The notes beneath the pieces were generated by a model. The model made no database searches. It had not been told where the DNA came from and saw only the letters and a list, made by a program, of their open reading frames with translations. Of a DNA stretch of 64,000 nt, positions 42,680-54,860 are shown piece by piece; position 1 is the stretch's first letter; the number at the start of each line of letters is the position of its first letter. This stretch comes from Atriophallophorus winterbourni (Eukaryota > Platyhelminthes > Trematoda > Plagiorchiida > Microphallidae), in the NCBI GenBank assembly GCA_013407085.1, contig JACCGJ010016143.1:31477-95476 (forward strand), written 5' to 3'. Position numbers and translations under genes: made by a program.

Positions 42680-42747
42680 ACTATCAGAGACGCACTGAAA
42701 TACAAACCACACATGTAGACTTCATGCAGAACGAAGATCTTTTGTAA
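42680..42747 (+). CDS. Possible terminal exon B of the same plus-strand gene
   Basis: After the acceptor TTTTTCCAG, the frame that fits exon A reads YYQRRTEIQTTHVDFMQNED then LL and a TAA. The intron between A and B would be 81 nt, similar to the shortest collagen introns here. The same frame reopens after the stop (SNGDSSQETKNTLKKCG), so this could also be a decayed gene. Confidence 0.28.
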
Positions 42748-43180
42748 ATCGATACGAGTAATGGTGATTCATCACAGGAAACTAAAAATACATTGAAGAA
42801 ATGTGGATCGAATATTCCTGTTAAAATTAGAATTGTCAAATAAATGTCCAGTAAAGTTACAAGGTTATGGTGATTTGCAAATTTCTTCCAAAAAACCAAC
42901 ATGTCAATTGACAGAACCACAAATTAAATCCAGGTCGATCGTTGAGAATCTTATGAATAACCAATATATTGTTTCATCGAAATTCACCGCACTTTTTCAT
43001 TTTTCAACTGACTCAATGCTTACTAAAAACTAATTTCATCGTCTTCACATGATAAAACACAGCCAGAAACCGGTTGTGGAATATGGTTACTGGGGCTGTT
43101 TGCGAAACAATACATAGGCGTGTCATTGTTGCAACAATCCTATTAACAATTGCTTTCAAGTATAACATTTTCCCTTATAG

Positions 43181-43269
43181 GATTTTTCCAAAACAACAGA
43201 TATAATAGTGAATACGGTATCGCTAACCACAAAGGATTTAGTGTTTTCGTTGTTATTATACCGATTAAA
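43181..43269 (+). CDS. Possible exon D of an unrecognised plus-strand gene
   Basis: Strong acceptor (CATTTTCCCTTATAG) and strong donor (GTAAGA) bracket 89 nt reading FFQNNRYNSEYGIANHKGF then SVFVVIIPIK. It ends in phase 0, which matches the next candidate exon at 43468. Confidence 0.35.
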
Positions 43270-43467
43270 GTAAGAGTGTTTTTCACATGTAAATGTTATG
43301 AAAAAAGGCTTGGCCATCTGCCCAGCTGTAGAGATTGCTTAACAATTTTGGCACCCATCATTCAATCTTTCCCAGTATTGTGTTTATTATTGCTCTGTAG
43401 TTAGCAAAGTCGCATTTAGCTGGCATAAATATATAATGTTCAAAATATGATACAAACTTAATTGCAG

Positions 43468-43620
43468 AAACCGCTGTTTTTTATTTTACAAAAGAATGGA
43501 ACATTTCGAAAATACTTCAAAATACAATTCGCAAACGATCCTCAATTATTGTGTGGATCAGTCATGTTCATTAACTTTTCGACAAGTCTTAAAAGGGTTG
43601 AACATTATGTGTCTAGATGA
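43468..43620 (+). CDS. Possible terminal exon E of an unrecognised plus-strand gene
   Basis: From acceptor TTAATTGCAG, frame 0 reads KPLFFILQKNGTFRKYFKIQ then 30 more codons ending KRVEHYVSR and TGA. Joined to exon D it gives a beta-strand-rich segment (GFSVFVVIIPIKKPLFFIL). This faintly recalls the PH-like domain of the meiotic protein REC114, but that is an untested impression. The overlapping longer ORF in another frame (43496-43693) is the alternative reading. Confidence 0.33.
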   Translation, partial: KPLFFILQKNGTFRKYFKIQFANDPQLLCGSVMFINFSTSLKRVEHYVSR

Positions 43621-43879
43621 GGGAAAAACCAGCCAATTACGAAAAATTGAAAACAGTCCGTTCTCACTATATGAAATACTTTTAACACCCTAGTGTTATC
43701 GGGTTGGCCGAATACAAATCACGTTTGATTAGCCCGATCTGTAAATCATCAACTTCAGTGAAAGCCTGGATAGAAAGGTAGCGCTTGTAATTAAACACCG
43801 AAAATACTTGAAAATAATCTTCAAACTCCGTTTCGTGCGACAAGCCTTTTGCACGGTGAACTTCAGTTATATGCACATA

Positions 43880-44903
43880 CACTCAAATCTCAGTACTATG
43901 CCACCCGTTGGGAGAGAGCAAGAGTGGCATAGTAGCGAGAGTGGCATAGTAACGAGGTTTTGTAAAAACGGCTTTATTTTCTCAAGTTCATCATTTATTT
44001 GCTCAATCGATCAGTCCAAAGCTATCAGAAATCGTCGGCTGACGCATCTTCTTTCGTCGGATCTCGTTCATCTCGTTGTCTAGCCGATCACACGCTTGCA
44101 TCAGTCTCGTCCACTTACTGCCTGAGTAAGGGCCGGAGAACCTAATCAATAAGGGATTGGGATCCACCGCTCCAGCTTCGCCCTGCACTGTCTTGAACGT
44201 GACGCCATTGCGCTTCTTGAAGCTGTCTGATGAAGTCTGGGATGTGCATCAGGTTTTATCGCCTTCTCCTTGATCAGATCCCGCTGACAGGCAGATTCAG
44301 TCCTCTTGCTTGCTTCAGCCACATTACTCCCTCCTCAAACTAGTGCGTCAGCTTCCTATGGAACTCCAGCTTTGATTGCAGCTTCAATTGCATCCTTCTT
44401 GCTGAGAATGTTCAATAACTTTGCTAATCTCCCTCGCCAACTTGGACTGATTCGGCTCCTTCTTCGCAGCATCGATGATTCGAACTTCTCCTTCAGCGTA
44501 AAGTCGGTTCGCTTGCGTTTTTGAGCTGACATTATGGGCTGAATAGTTTGAAAAATAACGATGTCACTGTTGTGAGTGTCTGTTTGTACGCGCGCTTTCG
44601 TGGGTCTATCTATTGATACTTAAAGCAAGAGTAGGAAAGAGGCTTTTCGTTGTGCGTGAGGTGATTGGCTTGTTGTAGCTGGCGTCACGGAGGAAGATCG
44701 CGTGTTTGACCTCGAAACCGGCTGACTATATGCGTAAAATGTGCAAAAATGCACTTTTAAATAGTCACATAGTGGCATAGTAACGAGAGTAGGGAGTGGC
44801 ATAGTAAATTTATTTTGTATTAAATTTTGTCGGAACCGAGCAAAAGTGGCATCGTATCGAGATTGGCATAGTAACGAGGTGGCATAGTACCGAGATTTGA
44901 GTG
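43880..44903 (-). mobile_element. Tigger/pogo-type DNA transposon, deleted copy 1
   Basis: Inverted ends CACTCAAATCTCAGTACTAT...GCCACC and GGTGGCATAGTACCGAGATT...TGAGTG, flanked by TA on both sides, the Tc1/mariner target. About 1024 bp. The interior is closely similar to 53166-54305 but with extra small deletions that break the transposase frame into fragments. Short GTGGCATAGTA(A/G)CGAG repeats lie next to both ends. Non-autonomous. Confidence 0.9.
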
Positions 44904-44905
44904 TA

Positions 44906-45617
44906 TATTAATTGGGCGGAATCCCTCAGTTATTCTAAGTTTCACAGTAGTCAATTCTGACTTACTAACATAATTTATCATGTAAATAAATTTGAATACG
45001 GTTCTTTATCTCCGTTATTTCGTGTTTTATTTAACTAGTTTTCCTAACTAACCTAATGTTCATGTTCAATAATTTGAAGCAGAAATCTTTCCTTCACTTC
45101 TTACAGAGGAACGTATGATCTGCAAATATTTTATAACATAAGTTCACTGGCTATTCATAGTTTTCATCAATATATCTTGGAAACGGTCTTAAAACAACAC
45201 TGTGCTTCATGTGAACGATTTCCAAATGCTATTTTAACGGTTGAAATCAAATGGATGAGAAAGTAGTCGAATTTATGCGTACATCTACTAGTTATCAATA
45301 ACACATGCTAACGCCATAAATATCTTCCATTTAATGACGCCGATTCAGCCATTTTCATCGAATTACTTTTGCAACTTAACAATAGTAGTAACGACCAGCT
45401 CGGTATTAGCATTTGTTTATCAACCCGTTGATTTAATCTCTTTTGTAGCAAATGTTTGAAGGATAATTCACAATAGTATCGATTAAAGCTTCTTATTCTT
45501 CTCCAATTCTGTGCATATTAGAAAATTTTCTGAAGAAATTGATCAATTGAGATGGTTCAGGCAAGCTCAACTTATCGAAGATTACATTCTTCAATAAATA
45601 GATAGATAGAGAGATAA

Positions 45618-45648
<31 letters not shown>

Positions 45649-45673
45649 CACAGAGAGATAGATGAATGAATAA

Positions 45674-45713
<40 letters not shown>

Positions 45714-48700
45714 TTATAAGAACAGTGCATTTTTGTTTCTTATCTATTAATGTGAAACGTACAGATAAATCTGATCTATAAGCTGAATTTTATCAGTGCC
45801 ACTAACTAAGATATTACATCCGAAATCAGGAATCAAAATATCATTGTTTTACTTTTGCATCCATCATATTTGAACCTATGTGATGTAATGTTGAGTAAGG
45901 AGTCATTCTATTGAGCAACAAAATTATCACCGTGAGCAATCCGTTTTCAGAGATTGATACAAAAAATCATTGTTATTTTGTATTTACATAAATCCAATTA
46001 AATACCCAGTCGTTTCTGTGAGTGTGAGTGAATAATTTTCATTCTACTCCTAAAACTGTTGTTTTTCACTGAGGTGGAAAGTTGGATAGCCCGTGGTTAG
46101 TTCCTCAAGCAAATCACATCAAGTTTTCTTCGTGTTTCCGATACCTCCTTTTCCCGTGACAGCATTACCAGTATTCCGAGTGCAGATTTCAACCTATCCC
46201 CACTGACACATCTCTGAGAATTCGGCAAACAATTTACCATTGACACTGAAAAAATCGATAGCTCAATGATTGATGTGTTTCCTTTTATCAATTTAGTTAT
46301 TTAACAACTTGATGATTTCATCATCACACATGACTTGGGGGACAGAATCAACTTGCTAGGCCTGAAAAATTAATGTTTCAAGTGGTTTATTGAATCTTGA
46401 ATTGGATTCCATACCTTCCCGTGGCCATTCATTTGACTTTGCGTAAATGCATATACATTTACTCTCGTACTCCAGCTAACAAAACGTGTTGTGCTCATCC
46501 CCGTTTTCAAAACAAAAGCCGCGCAAGTGAAATGTTTCTCCAACTAAACAAGTTGCAAATCAGTTAGGTTTCCGTCTATTTCTGGTATGTAAAAGCTGAA
46601 AACTATATGTCATAACTGAACCCCAGCTTGCTGTCTACTCAATGAGGACAAACACCATCAATCCGGTAACAAACCATAAGCACGAGGGATGTGACGGACG
46701 CAAATTTGATCAAGTTCTCCAGGATGTTTATCACAAGGCATAAGCAAACACCATTGAGATTTCGGTCGAGCAGCACTTAAAATTTCGCCGTGTATTGATT
46801 TAAATAAACGTTTAATTGCATATGAAATTAGATCAGCAGCACAATATTTTTATTCAGTCGGTCTACAAACAAAAAATGAAACAGAGGAGCATGAGATTAT
46901 AGTCCATTCAAAAACGCCTAATAGTGAATTCAACGATGTCGGAAAAATGAATGAATATTTAAATGTTTGTAATGTCTCATTACTTACGTTATTGACGCGA
47001 TATTTTTATTTAATGTTGAAAAATCACATCCAATTTTAAATTGTTTATGGTTATACCAAATATGGGAAATATCATGTGAGAGTTTTAAGTAATGCTAACG
47101 AAATCGATAAATGGAATCGTAAGTAATCTACTGATAGGAATGAAAAGAGCTGGTTTTAAAATACGATGATTTAGTTTTGCTAAATATATATGCCGAAATT
47201 GGGCATCACTTTCTGGGCGGATCATAGTAGTTGAATGTCCATCGCTAAGTTCGATCTCTTTGCAGTGACTAATTCTACATAACATTTTCACGCACTGCTT
47301 TACAGTATCCCTACCCTCAAGCAGCCAGTTAATTAAGTGTTATATGTTAGCTTCATTATACGGAGGTTGTCCAAAAATGGTGCAATTCTTCCCGGGAATG
47401 ATGGCATGGCTTCACAGCTGACAAAAAAATTTGCGCGAATTAAGCTGGACAAAAGAAAATGATAACTTTTCTGGTTTCACACAGGACCAGATTTACAAAA
47501 CAAAATTATGGGAACATTAGCTATGACAATTTGTCAATTGTCACAATGGATATCCACTACATTGTTTTTAAAATTTTCAGTGTAGATGAATGCCTAGATT
47601 GACAATGAGCTCAAACGAAGTACAAAACGATCACTCTAGTCAGGCCAAGTATCAACGAAACAACCGTAATTGATTACATTTAATTTGGCCTGATCATAAA
47701 TGTATTCTCAGGACGCGCGGATTAGAAATGTTACACAGTTTAACCATAGTTCGAACTAAACTGGGTCACTATATCATTTTAAAAATAATCGTCGCTTACC
47801 TCACATCTCTGCTTCGTATAGACACACCAACACGAGATCCACATTTTGTCCCCGAGGGTGCGCGAATTAGGGTGTTCGAAAGTTGATTCAGCACAGCCAA
47901 CTAACCATGCTTCCCCATCCATTCATCCACACACCTACCCTCGGATCAAACATTCGCTCGATTCCATCCGCTTGCGACACAGTTATTCGACTTGCAAAAA
48001 ATAACCATGCAATTGTCACAACTTCGATCTGATGTACATGCAACTAAATGTGTTGCACCTTTTCGACATATAAAATCAAACAAAACTGCGTTTGGGACAC
48101 AGTTCAGCATGCCTGGCATTGTTTCAACAGCCTACGGATTATGGTAGCACGCACGCACCAGCACACACAAATCCAAAAGAATCATTAACTTCTCCGATGG
48201 ACACTTGCAATTCGGTGCAGATGTGCTGTTGCTGATGGGGGAAAGGAAGTGACTATTTATGTCACTGAGCGAATTACCAACACATGAAACAAGGATACAT
48301 TCATAAAATCTTTCGTGATAAGAAAGTATTTCGCTTCCATTTTGGGCCACAAATATCAGGTTACATTTTTGGCTGAATGGTTAATAGTTTAATAGACAGG
48401 AGGCTAAAAATAGAAATCTGATTAAGACTTCATCTTCACTTTATCATGAATTTCGATTTCCATAATTTTACGGTATAAAAAGCGATCAGCATTCATTTCA
48501 TAACACGATGGTATATACAAAAAGCATACATTCGAGAATTTACTACAGACAATCATATACTAGATAGCTTGAAAAATGTGCGGCAAGCTTCGGCGGCAAT
48601 CTTATGATTTCTTTCAACAACCAGTTTTAACCAAATATTTAAATCACTAATAACCGTTTCATTTCAGCAGATAATGACGTTTAGCTACAACCAGCGAATA

Positions 48701-50120
48701 CTTGTGTTAGAAATTACTACTCAGGTGTTCATAATTCTTAAAGCGGGCAATATTGGTTTTAATTTTGCAAAGTTTTTAAGGTTAGGTTAAGCTCACAGTG
48801 TTTGCGTGTGGGCTGATGTGTGTAGTCTTTCAGGCATAGTTTGGCATTCACTACCCTTAAGGGTAACTAAAGTTTTATAAAATGCTAATCAATTTATCTA
48901 CAGCATGAGACACCATGCCATTGTGCCCAGGCTTGGAATTGAAAATCTTGGGTAGGGTTCTGGTGTGAACATCCTAATCCTCTTTTTATAGCAATCCAAT
49001 ATTCGATATGATGTATAAAAGAGGTTTTGACAATGCCGTCTTGGCTCGGAGCTCTAAGAATACGAGACGCCGAGATCCTTCACGAGGGTATTCCAAACGC
49101 GTACTTGAATACCATTATAGTAATTCGATCCGAGGATTTTTCCAGCTGAAACATTCATATTGTCGCGTTTTAAGGGTAGAAAAGGTGCACATAAACCTCA
49201 TTATAGCTATTTAATCACGTTTTGGCGGTAAATTAGCAATCTGTCCAAAATTCTGCGAAAAATGTTCATTGTGCTAATTGAACGATACGATATGAACAAA
49301 GAAATACCGTCAATATTTTGCTCCATTGCATATAGCAATATATGAAAGGATTTGTAAATGTCCTAACAAATCAATTGGCATAAATTTGCAGGCCATATTC
49401 GAATTAATTCTGCTTTTGTTCTGAAGTACACTACCGAAAATTTTCGCGCATTGCACTTCATATTATCACACGTGGTACGATACACCGCTAATGGGCATGT
49501 TCAATAAATCATTCTAGTTTTTGTGAATATAACATTTGGCTTGGTCAAAATGTCATAGCAACCAGGCATTTTCGTTTGGCATTTAAGATCGTTAGGAATT
49601 TCAGGGGTGGATATTCTTTCAATTGAGCAAATACTAGGCAGTTAGATTGAAAGTAATTTGATGTAAGGCACTGTAAAAGAAAATGAACCTTGAAATTAAT
49701 AAATATTAATTTACCGGAAATCGCGATTTTCCGGGAAACACGCAAAAGAACTACCGCGGAATATTTTATCGATTGTTATAAAATGAACAACCTTCTGAAT
49801 ACGGACAACGGGGAGGAATGCTTATGTGTATTCTCCGGGATTCAATAACAGCAAATGTTGGATTGAAGCAATTGTGAAATTGAATTTTATCATATATGCA
49901 TATAAATACTGAATAAATTGCGTCATATTACGATGGTATAACAATAGGTCTTTGTCCCACTGTAAAATGAACCTCATTAGTCAAAGTCTATTCTTGCCTG
50001 GTGCAGTACCGCAAGTCTTTATTCTATGGTCGCATGCTGCACTATCGAATGTGCGCTATCTAAATCATCAGAAAATAAAGAATTTTACAAAATATTCATA
50101 TTTGCCTGCTTTTGTATCGT
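44906..50120. other. Gene-poor interval
   Basis: Apart from the GATA microsatellite at 45599-45714 I see no gene, RNA or intact element. ORFs here are short and frame-random. A stretch around 48770-48825 (AGGTTAAG, TGTGGGC-GATGT) resembles 14540-14580, pointing to another low-copy repeat. Confidence 0.45.
45599..45714. repeat. (GATA)n microsatellite
   Basis: Two long GATA tracts separated by an imperfect segment containing CACAGAGAGATA and GAATGAATAA. Roughly 116 bp. Confidence 0.95.
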
Positions 50121-50526
50121 AAAACCCCCACGACCGTTTTCGTGCAGTGTTCACTCCAGACAATAACGAATGTCACTTTTTTGGAGCGAAGCGAATTTTC
50201 GAAAAGCCCTAACTGCCCTTCGCAATGGCGAATAGTATCAAAGCGAATATCCGAAGTGCACTTCGCAATGGCGAAGCTTCGCACTTCGCCATAACGAATA
50301 TTAGCGAATAATCTTCGCTCAACTTCGATGTCCCACAAAACGTTTTCGACAAAAAAACATTGCTATAAATTGCTATAATTCGCTAATATTCGTTTAATTC
50401 CGCTATTTTTCGCTGAAATAATACGAATTCCGAAATAAATTATTTTTTGACCATGAAAGAACTTTTATTTGACAAGGGGGGACTTTTTCATGAGCTTTGG
50501 CATTGGAAATATACAAAACCTTCATC

Positions 50527-52652
50527 TCAAAGGCAATTAGGCTCCTCCTCTGACTCGGTCTCTGAGACCGGGGTTCTGGACCTGGACCTGGTGCCGGAAC
50601 TGGTCCGGCTGCCTCCAGTCAGCGGGGGGAAGTCCCCCGTCGTGAGCTCCTGGGTGTCGACAAACTCGATATCCTCAAGGTTGGCCTCAGGGTCATCCTG
50701 GTCTTTGAGCTGCTGCTGACTCTGAGTGCTGGTACCTTCGCCATTGGTGAACGCCTGGATGCGGAGCTTCATCCTCTTCATGTAGGGGAGCACTCTCTCG
50801 TAATTGTCATGAATGTAGACGAGCTCCTGGACCCTCTCGTTGTTCAGAAGGCTTCGGGTGGGCTTGGTCACGAGTCCAGCTTCCGAGAAGTCCTTCTCTG
50901 ATGAGGCCGATGTAGCCGGGATAGCGTAGACCATCCTAAAAGAAAATGAGACAGGTTGAGTATTTTGTATTAGGTTCCAGAGGGTCCATGGGTGAAAAAG
51001 TTGAATTACTATTTCGAAGTATAGCAATACTATATCAAAGTACAGCAATACTACATCTAAGAATAGAAAATAATATATCGAAGTATAGCGAATAATATCG
51101 AAGTATGGCGAAGTTTAGCGAATATTATAGCGAAGTATGGCGAATAACGGGAATAAATGATAATCCAACGGAAAATAAGTGACCTTTAACTTTGAAACAA
51201 CTTACTGGGCGAATTTGGCGAGTAGAGGGAGCTTCTTGGCCTTCATCTTCCAGTACTGGAGCACGTCAATGTCCTCATTTTCCAGGGGAGACGCCATCCA
51301 CTCATTCATCTCCTTGACATAGGGAGGAATTGGGGCTGGTTGAGATTGGGACTGGGACTGGTCGACGCTGCCAAAGGCCAATTCCGGATCAAGATCAAGG
51401 TCATGGTGCTCTTGGAGAAAACCTTCAAAATCTTGGCAAGCGGGTTCCGGCATCTGAATGGATGGTTGGGCGGCTGGGGCCAAGTTGGCCAAGAGCACCT
51501 TGATGCTCTGCTCGTAGAAGAGGTGACCATGAGACCTGGCCCTGAGGTACACGGCCTTCTGAGTGGGGTTCAGGTAGTGCGCCATCTGGTAGAGGTCCAC
51601 GTTCCTGCCCAGCTCGGGAACTCTGATTTTGATCTCCTCCTGGAACTTCTTGATGAATGCCTTGGTGGCATCCTTGAAGTCGGCGAACAGCTTGATACTG
51701 GAGGCGGACATCATGGCAATCTTGGCCATGTCCGGAACGACATGCTGCAGGGTGGGCGTCTCATCTGCCTGGAGACGTTTGCTGACCTCCTTGATCTGCT
51801 CGAGGGGACAGAGGATGTCTTCCAGGTCCTGAAACTGCAGCTTGTTTGGAATGAGGGCCGCAAAGTCTGAAGGGGTGTTGAAGACATCACCCTTCAGCGA
51901 CAACAGGACCGCCTTGTTTCGGACGATGAATGTGATGGTCATGCACATTGAAGACCAGCGGATATTGCTGTACTGAACGATCTTGATGAAGGGAACTGTA
52001 AAGGAATGACTTATGAACTTCGAAGTTATAGCAAATAATAACGAAGCTTCGCTAATAATATCGCGAAGCTTTGCGAAGTATAACGATGCTCATGCACAGT
52101 ATTTGGAAGTAATAAGCGATCTATAACAAAGTATATGGCGAGTAATTGCGAAGTATAGCAGAGTTTAAACGAAGTATAGCAAAGGTTGCGTCAAACTGAG
52201 TCTAACTCACCTTTTCAGTTTCGAACTTGGCCCTCTGGTTCAGAAACTGCTTAGAAACGTCCGGATGCTTCGATATGATGTGGCCGACCATTCCTTACGG
52301 GGGTTCCATGAGGCCGGGCGATGGACTGGCCACAATCATCGACTTGGCAAAGAGCTCGAGCTTCTCTTTCCTTTGCACCTTTCTTCACAGCCTACTTCTT
52401 GAATAAGTTCCAGATCGGTGATCTGGTAGGCTTGTGCCGGTAGGTGGTGTGATGAAAGTCGTCATCATCATCATCATATGACGGCGGCGAGTACCTCTTT
52501 CTGGAGGACTTGGGGGTCCACGTGTCTTTGAACGGCAGCTTGACTATGAGGGTCGGGCTCATCTTGGACTTCTTGGCCGAGGCCGAGTCTTTGTTCTTGT
52601 CCGACTCGTGGTGCGTCTTCGGGGAGCTCATGATGAGACTATGATGAGACAA
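50527..52652 (-). pseudogene. hAT transposase, disrupted
   Basis: Three exons are readable. 52211-52652 begins MSSPKTHHESDKNKDS and carries a BED-type zinc finger (ALCQVDDCGQ ... GHIISKHPD) but has an in-frame stop after IWNLFKK and a frameshift inside the finger. 51206-51995 (acceptor TTTACAG, donor GTAAGT) holds the middle of the protein (KIVQYSNIRWSS, then the 248-codon open part). 50527-50935 joins in frame as FAQ-MVYAIPATSASSEKDF, the hAT C-terminal dimerisation signature, then LLNNERVQELVYIHDNY, ending EEPNCL and stop. The fingers and dimer domain fit a hAT transposase that cuts and pastes its element. The stop and frameshift make this copy inactive. Confidence 0.85.
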
Positions 52653-53165
52653 TTAAATTTTTATCCTATTTATAGTCCTCCAACCACGCACGCAAAAGAA
52701 ACAAACGCCCAGACAAGGCGGCAATCACTCACGCAGAGCGGCAAACAACCAAGCAGATCAAAACACCCACGCCCGTTGCATCCGGCCACACACCTACGCG
52801 AATACATTAAAATATTAAAGTACAAAAAAGTACAACCCTTTGTCTACTGACGGTTACTCTACTTGCCACCTCAAATGTTAGCTTATAGCAATTAAACAAG
52901 CAGTCGGTTGCTCAGTAGCTTACGTGGGTACCTTCAATCACCATCGGAGTGCACTTGTCTGGCGCTGTCTGTCATCTGATCCTCGCAGGACTCTTTTTAG
53001 AGCCAGTCGAGTGTCAACAAGTGTCAACATCAAAAACAATTCATGTAGACAAAAGGTTGAAATATTAAAGTACAAAAATGAACACTTCTCTTTTAGCGAA
53101 GACTTCGCTAATATTCGTTTACCGCGAAGTTTGAACTTGCACTTCGTTTTAAGCGAAGCGAAGTA

Positions 53166-54305
53166 CACTCAAATCTCAGTACTATGCCACCCGTTGGGAC
53201 TGAGCAAGAGTGGCATAGTAGCGAGAGTGGCATAGTAACGAGGTTTTGTAAAAACGGCTTTATTTTCTCAAGTCCATCATTTATTTGCTCAATCGATCAG
53301 TCCAAAGCTCTCAGAAATCGTCGGCTGACGCATCTTCTTTCGTCGGATCTCGTTCATCTCGTTGTCTAGCCGATCACACGCTTGTATCAGTCTCGTCTAG
53401 GTTGAAGAATTCATCTGCAGAGAACTGCCTGAGTAAAGGCCGGAGAACCTGCTGCTGCTGCAAATCAATAAGGGATTTGGAATCCACCGCTCCAGCTTCG
53501 CACTGCACTGTCTTGAACGTGACGCCATTGCGCTTCTTGAAGCTGTCTAACCGACCGTCGCTCGCCATGAAGTCTGGGATGTGCGGAAGCTCGGCCAGTT
53601 TTATCGCCTTCTTCTTGATTAGATCGCCGCTGACAAGCAGATTCAGTACTCTTGCTTGATGGAGCCGCATCAGCACTCCCTCCTCAATCTTCGGGTCGTA
53701 AGGCTGCGTCAGCTTCATGCGCTTCGATGGAACTCCAGCTTTGATTGCAGCTTTAATTGCATCCTTCTTGCTGAGAATGCCCTTCACGGTTGTTCTCTTT
53801 ACTTCGACGCCACATTTCTTGCTAATTTCCCTCGCCAACTTGGACTGATTGGGCTCCTTCTTCGCACCCTCGATTATTTCGAGCTTCTCCTTCAGCGTAA
53901 AGTCGGTTCGCTTGTGTTTCTGAGCCGACATTAAGGGCTGAATAGTTTGAAAAATAACGATGTCACTGTTCTGAGTGTCTCTTTGTGCGCGCGATTTCGT
54001 AGGTCTATCTATCGATACTTAAAGCAAGAGTAGGAAAGAGGCTTGTTGTTGTGCGTGAGGTGATTGGCTTGTTGTCGCTGGCGTCAGGGAGAAACATCGC
54101 GTGTTTGACCTTGAAACCGGCTGACTATATGCGTAAAATGCGCAAAAATGCACTTTTAAATAGTCACAGAATAGTGGCATAGTAACGAGAGTAGGGAGTG
54201 GCATAGTAAATTTAATTTGTATTGAATTTTGTCCGGACCGAGCAAAAGTGGCATAGTAGCGAGAGTGGCATAGTAACGAGGTGGCATAGTACCGAGATTT
54301 GAGTG
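53166..54305 (-). mobile_element. Tigger/pogo-type DNA transposon, deleted copy 2, nested in hAT
   Basis: Same inverted ends and TA flanks as the copy at 43880-44903; 1140 bp. It carries the N-terminal two-thirds of a transposase and lacks the rest of the catalytic DDE domain, so it is a non-autonomous internal-deletion derivative. It sits inside the hAT element between its transposase start and its right end, so it inserted after the hAT. Confidence 0.92.
53374..53931 (-). pseudogene. Truncated Tigger/pogo transposase
   Basis: 185 codons from MSAQKHKRTDFTLKEKLEII. The first 60 residues are a psq/CENP-B-type helix-turn-helix (SKLAREISKKCGV). Residues about 85-150 look like the second CENP-B-type DNA-binding half (ARVLNLLVSGDLIKKKA, FKKRNGVTFK). 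The last residues, FFNLDETDTSV, contain the first Asp of the DDE triad, after which the reading frame ends. DNA binding may remain but catalysis cannot. Confidence 0.88.
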
Positions 54306-54447
54306 TATATCGAATTTTTAGCGAAGTTTATTTTTGCCATTCGCCATGGCGATAGCGAAGCGAATATTCAACAGTATTCGCTTCGCTTCGAAACTTCGCT
54401 TCGTTTTAAATCCCAAAGAGAAGTATTCGTTATTGTCTGGTTCACTC

Positions 54448-54860
54448 AGCAGATAGGTACCGCGCGTTCATGATCTGAGAGACTTTAAACAGTGCTGATA
54501 TGGTAGGCATCGCTTGCACCGTGAAACCACCGCTGCATAAGATCCGCATATCCAACCCGTTCAATCACATGAACGCAAAGGACACAATTTGGATGTATTA
54601 AAACGCGTGAGCTTCAGCAATTCGGTCGACGTCGAACATGGATGTACATCACAATCGCATGAATTTTCATGTTCCACAACTTTTCGAATGACTAAACAGT
54701 CCGATTCGGGATGAACAATCTCTCCCGCAGAACTCGGTCGTTGGGCGTCAGTTGCAGGCGGGCGGCGTGATCTGCGTTCAGCAGGAAAGGGCTGTATCAG
54801 CTCCTCCCCAGCTTACAGATGACGCTTTACGCAATGTCTCCATCATTCAGGGCATGACCC
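54448..54860 (+). repeat. Repeat family A right half followed by family B copy
   Basis: 54448-54600 continues the family A sequence interrupted by the hAT (CAGCAGATAGGTAC, TTTAAACAGTG, TCCAACCCGTTCAATCACAT). From about 54630 family B follows (GATGTACATCACAAT, AACAGTCCGATTCGG, GGCGTGATCTGCGTTCAGCA). The adjacency suggests a composite unit. A (GAA)n-like run follows at 54880. Confidence 0.65.

Larger units (their letters stand above)
50157..54439 (-). mobile_element. hAT-type DNA transposon, with nested Tigger element
   Basis: 4283 bp with 15-bp perfect inverted ends (CAGACAATAACGAAT and ATTCGTTATTGTCTG), flanked on both sides by the same 8 bp, GTTCACTC (50149-50156 and 54440-54447), the target duplication length of hAT elements. 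It encodes a decayed hAT transposase on the minus strand. Non-coding parts are packed with AGCGAA/TTCGCT motifs in both orientations, plausible transposase-binding subterminal repeats. The insertion split a family A repeat, whose halves lie at 50120-50156 and 54440-54600. A Tigger element (53166-54305) inserted later. Confidence 0.93.

Noticed and set aside
43496..43693. 65-codon ORF starting MEHFENTSKY
   Set aside because: Kept only as an alternative: the other frame of the same segment joins the upstream candidate exon in phase through a good acceptor.
45599..45714. CRISPR-like regular repeat
   Set aside because: It is a simple GATA microsatellite without spacers, in animal DNA.
51340..51870. 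176-codon plus-strand ORF in the hAT element
   Set aside because: Antisense shadow of the hAT transposase exon, which is supported by splice sites and the C-terminal hAT signature.
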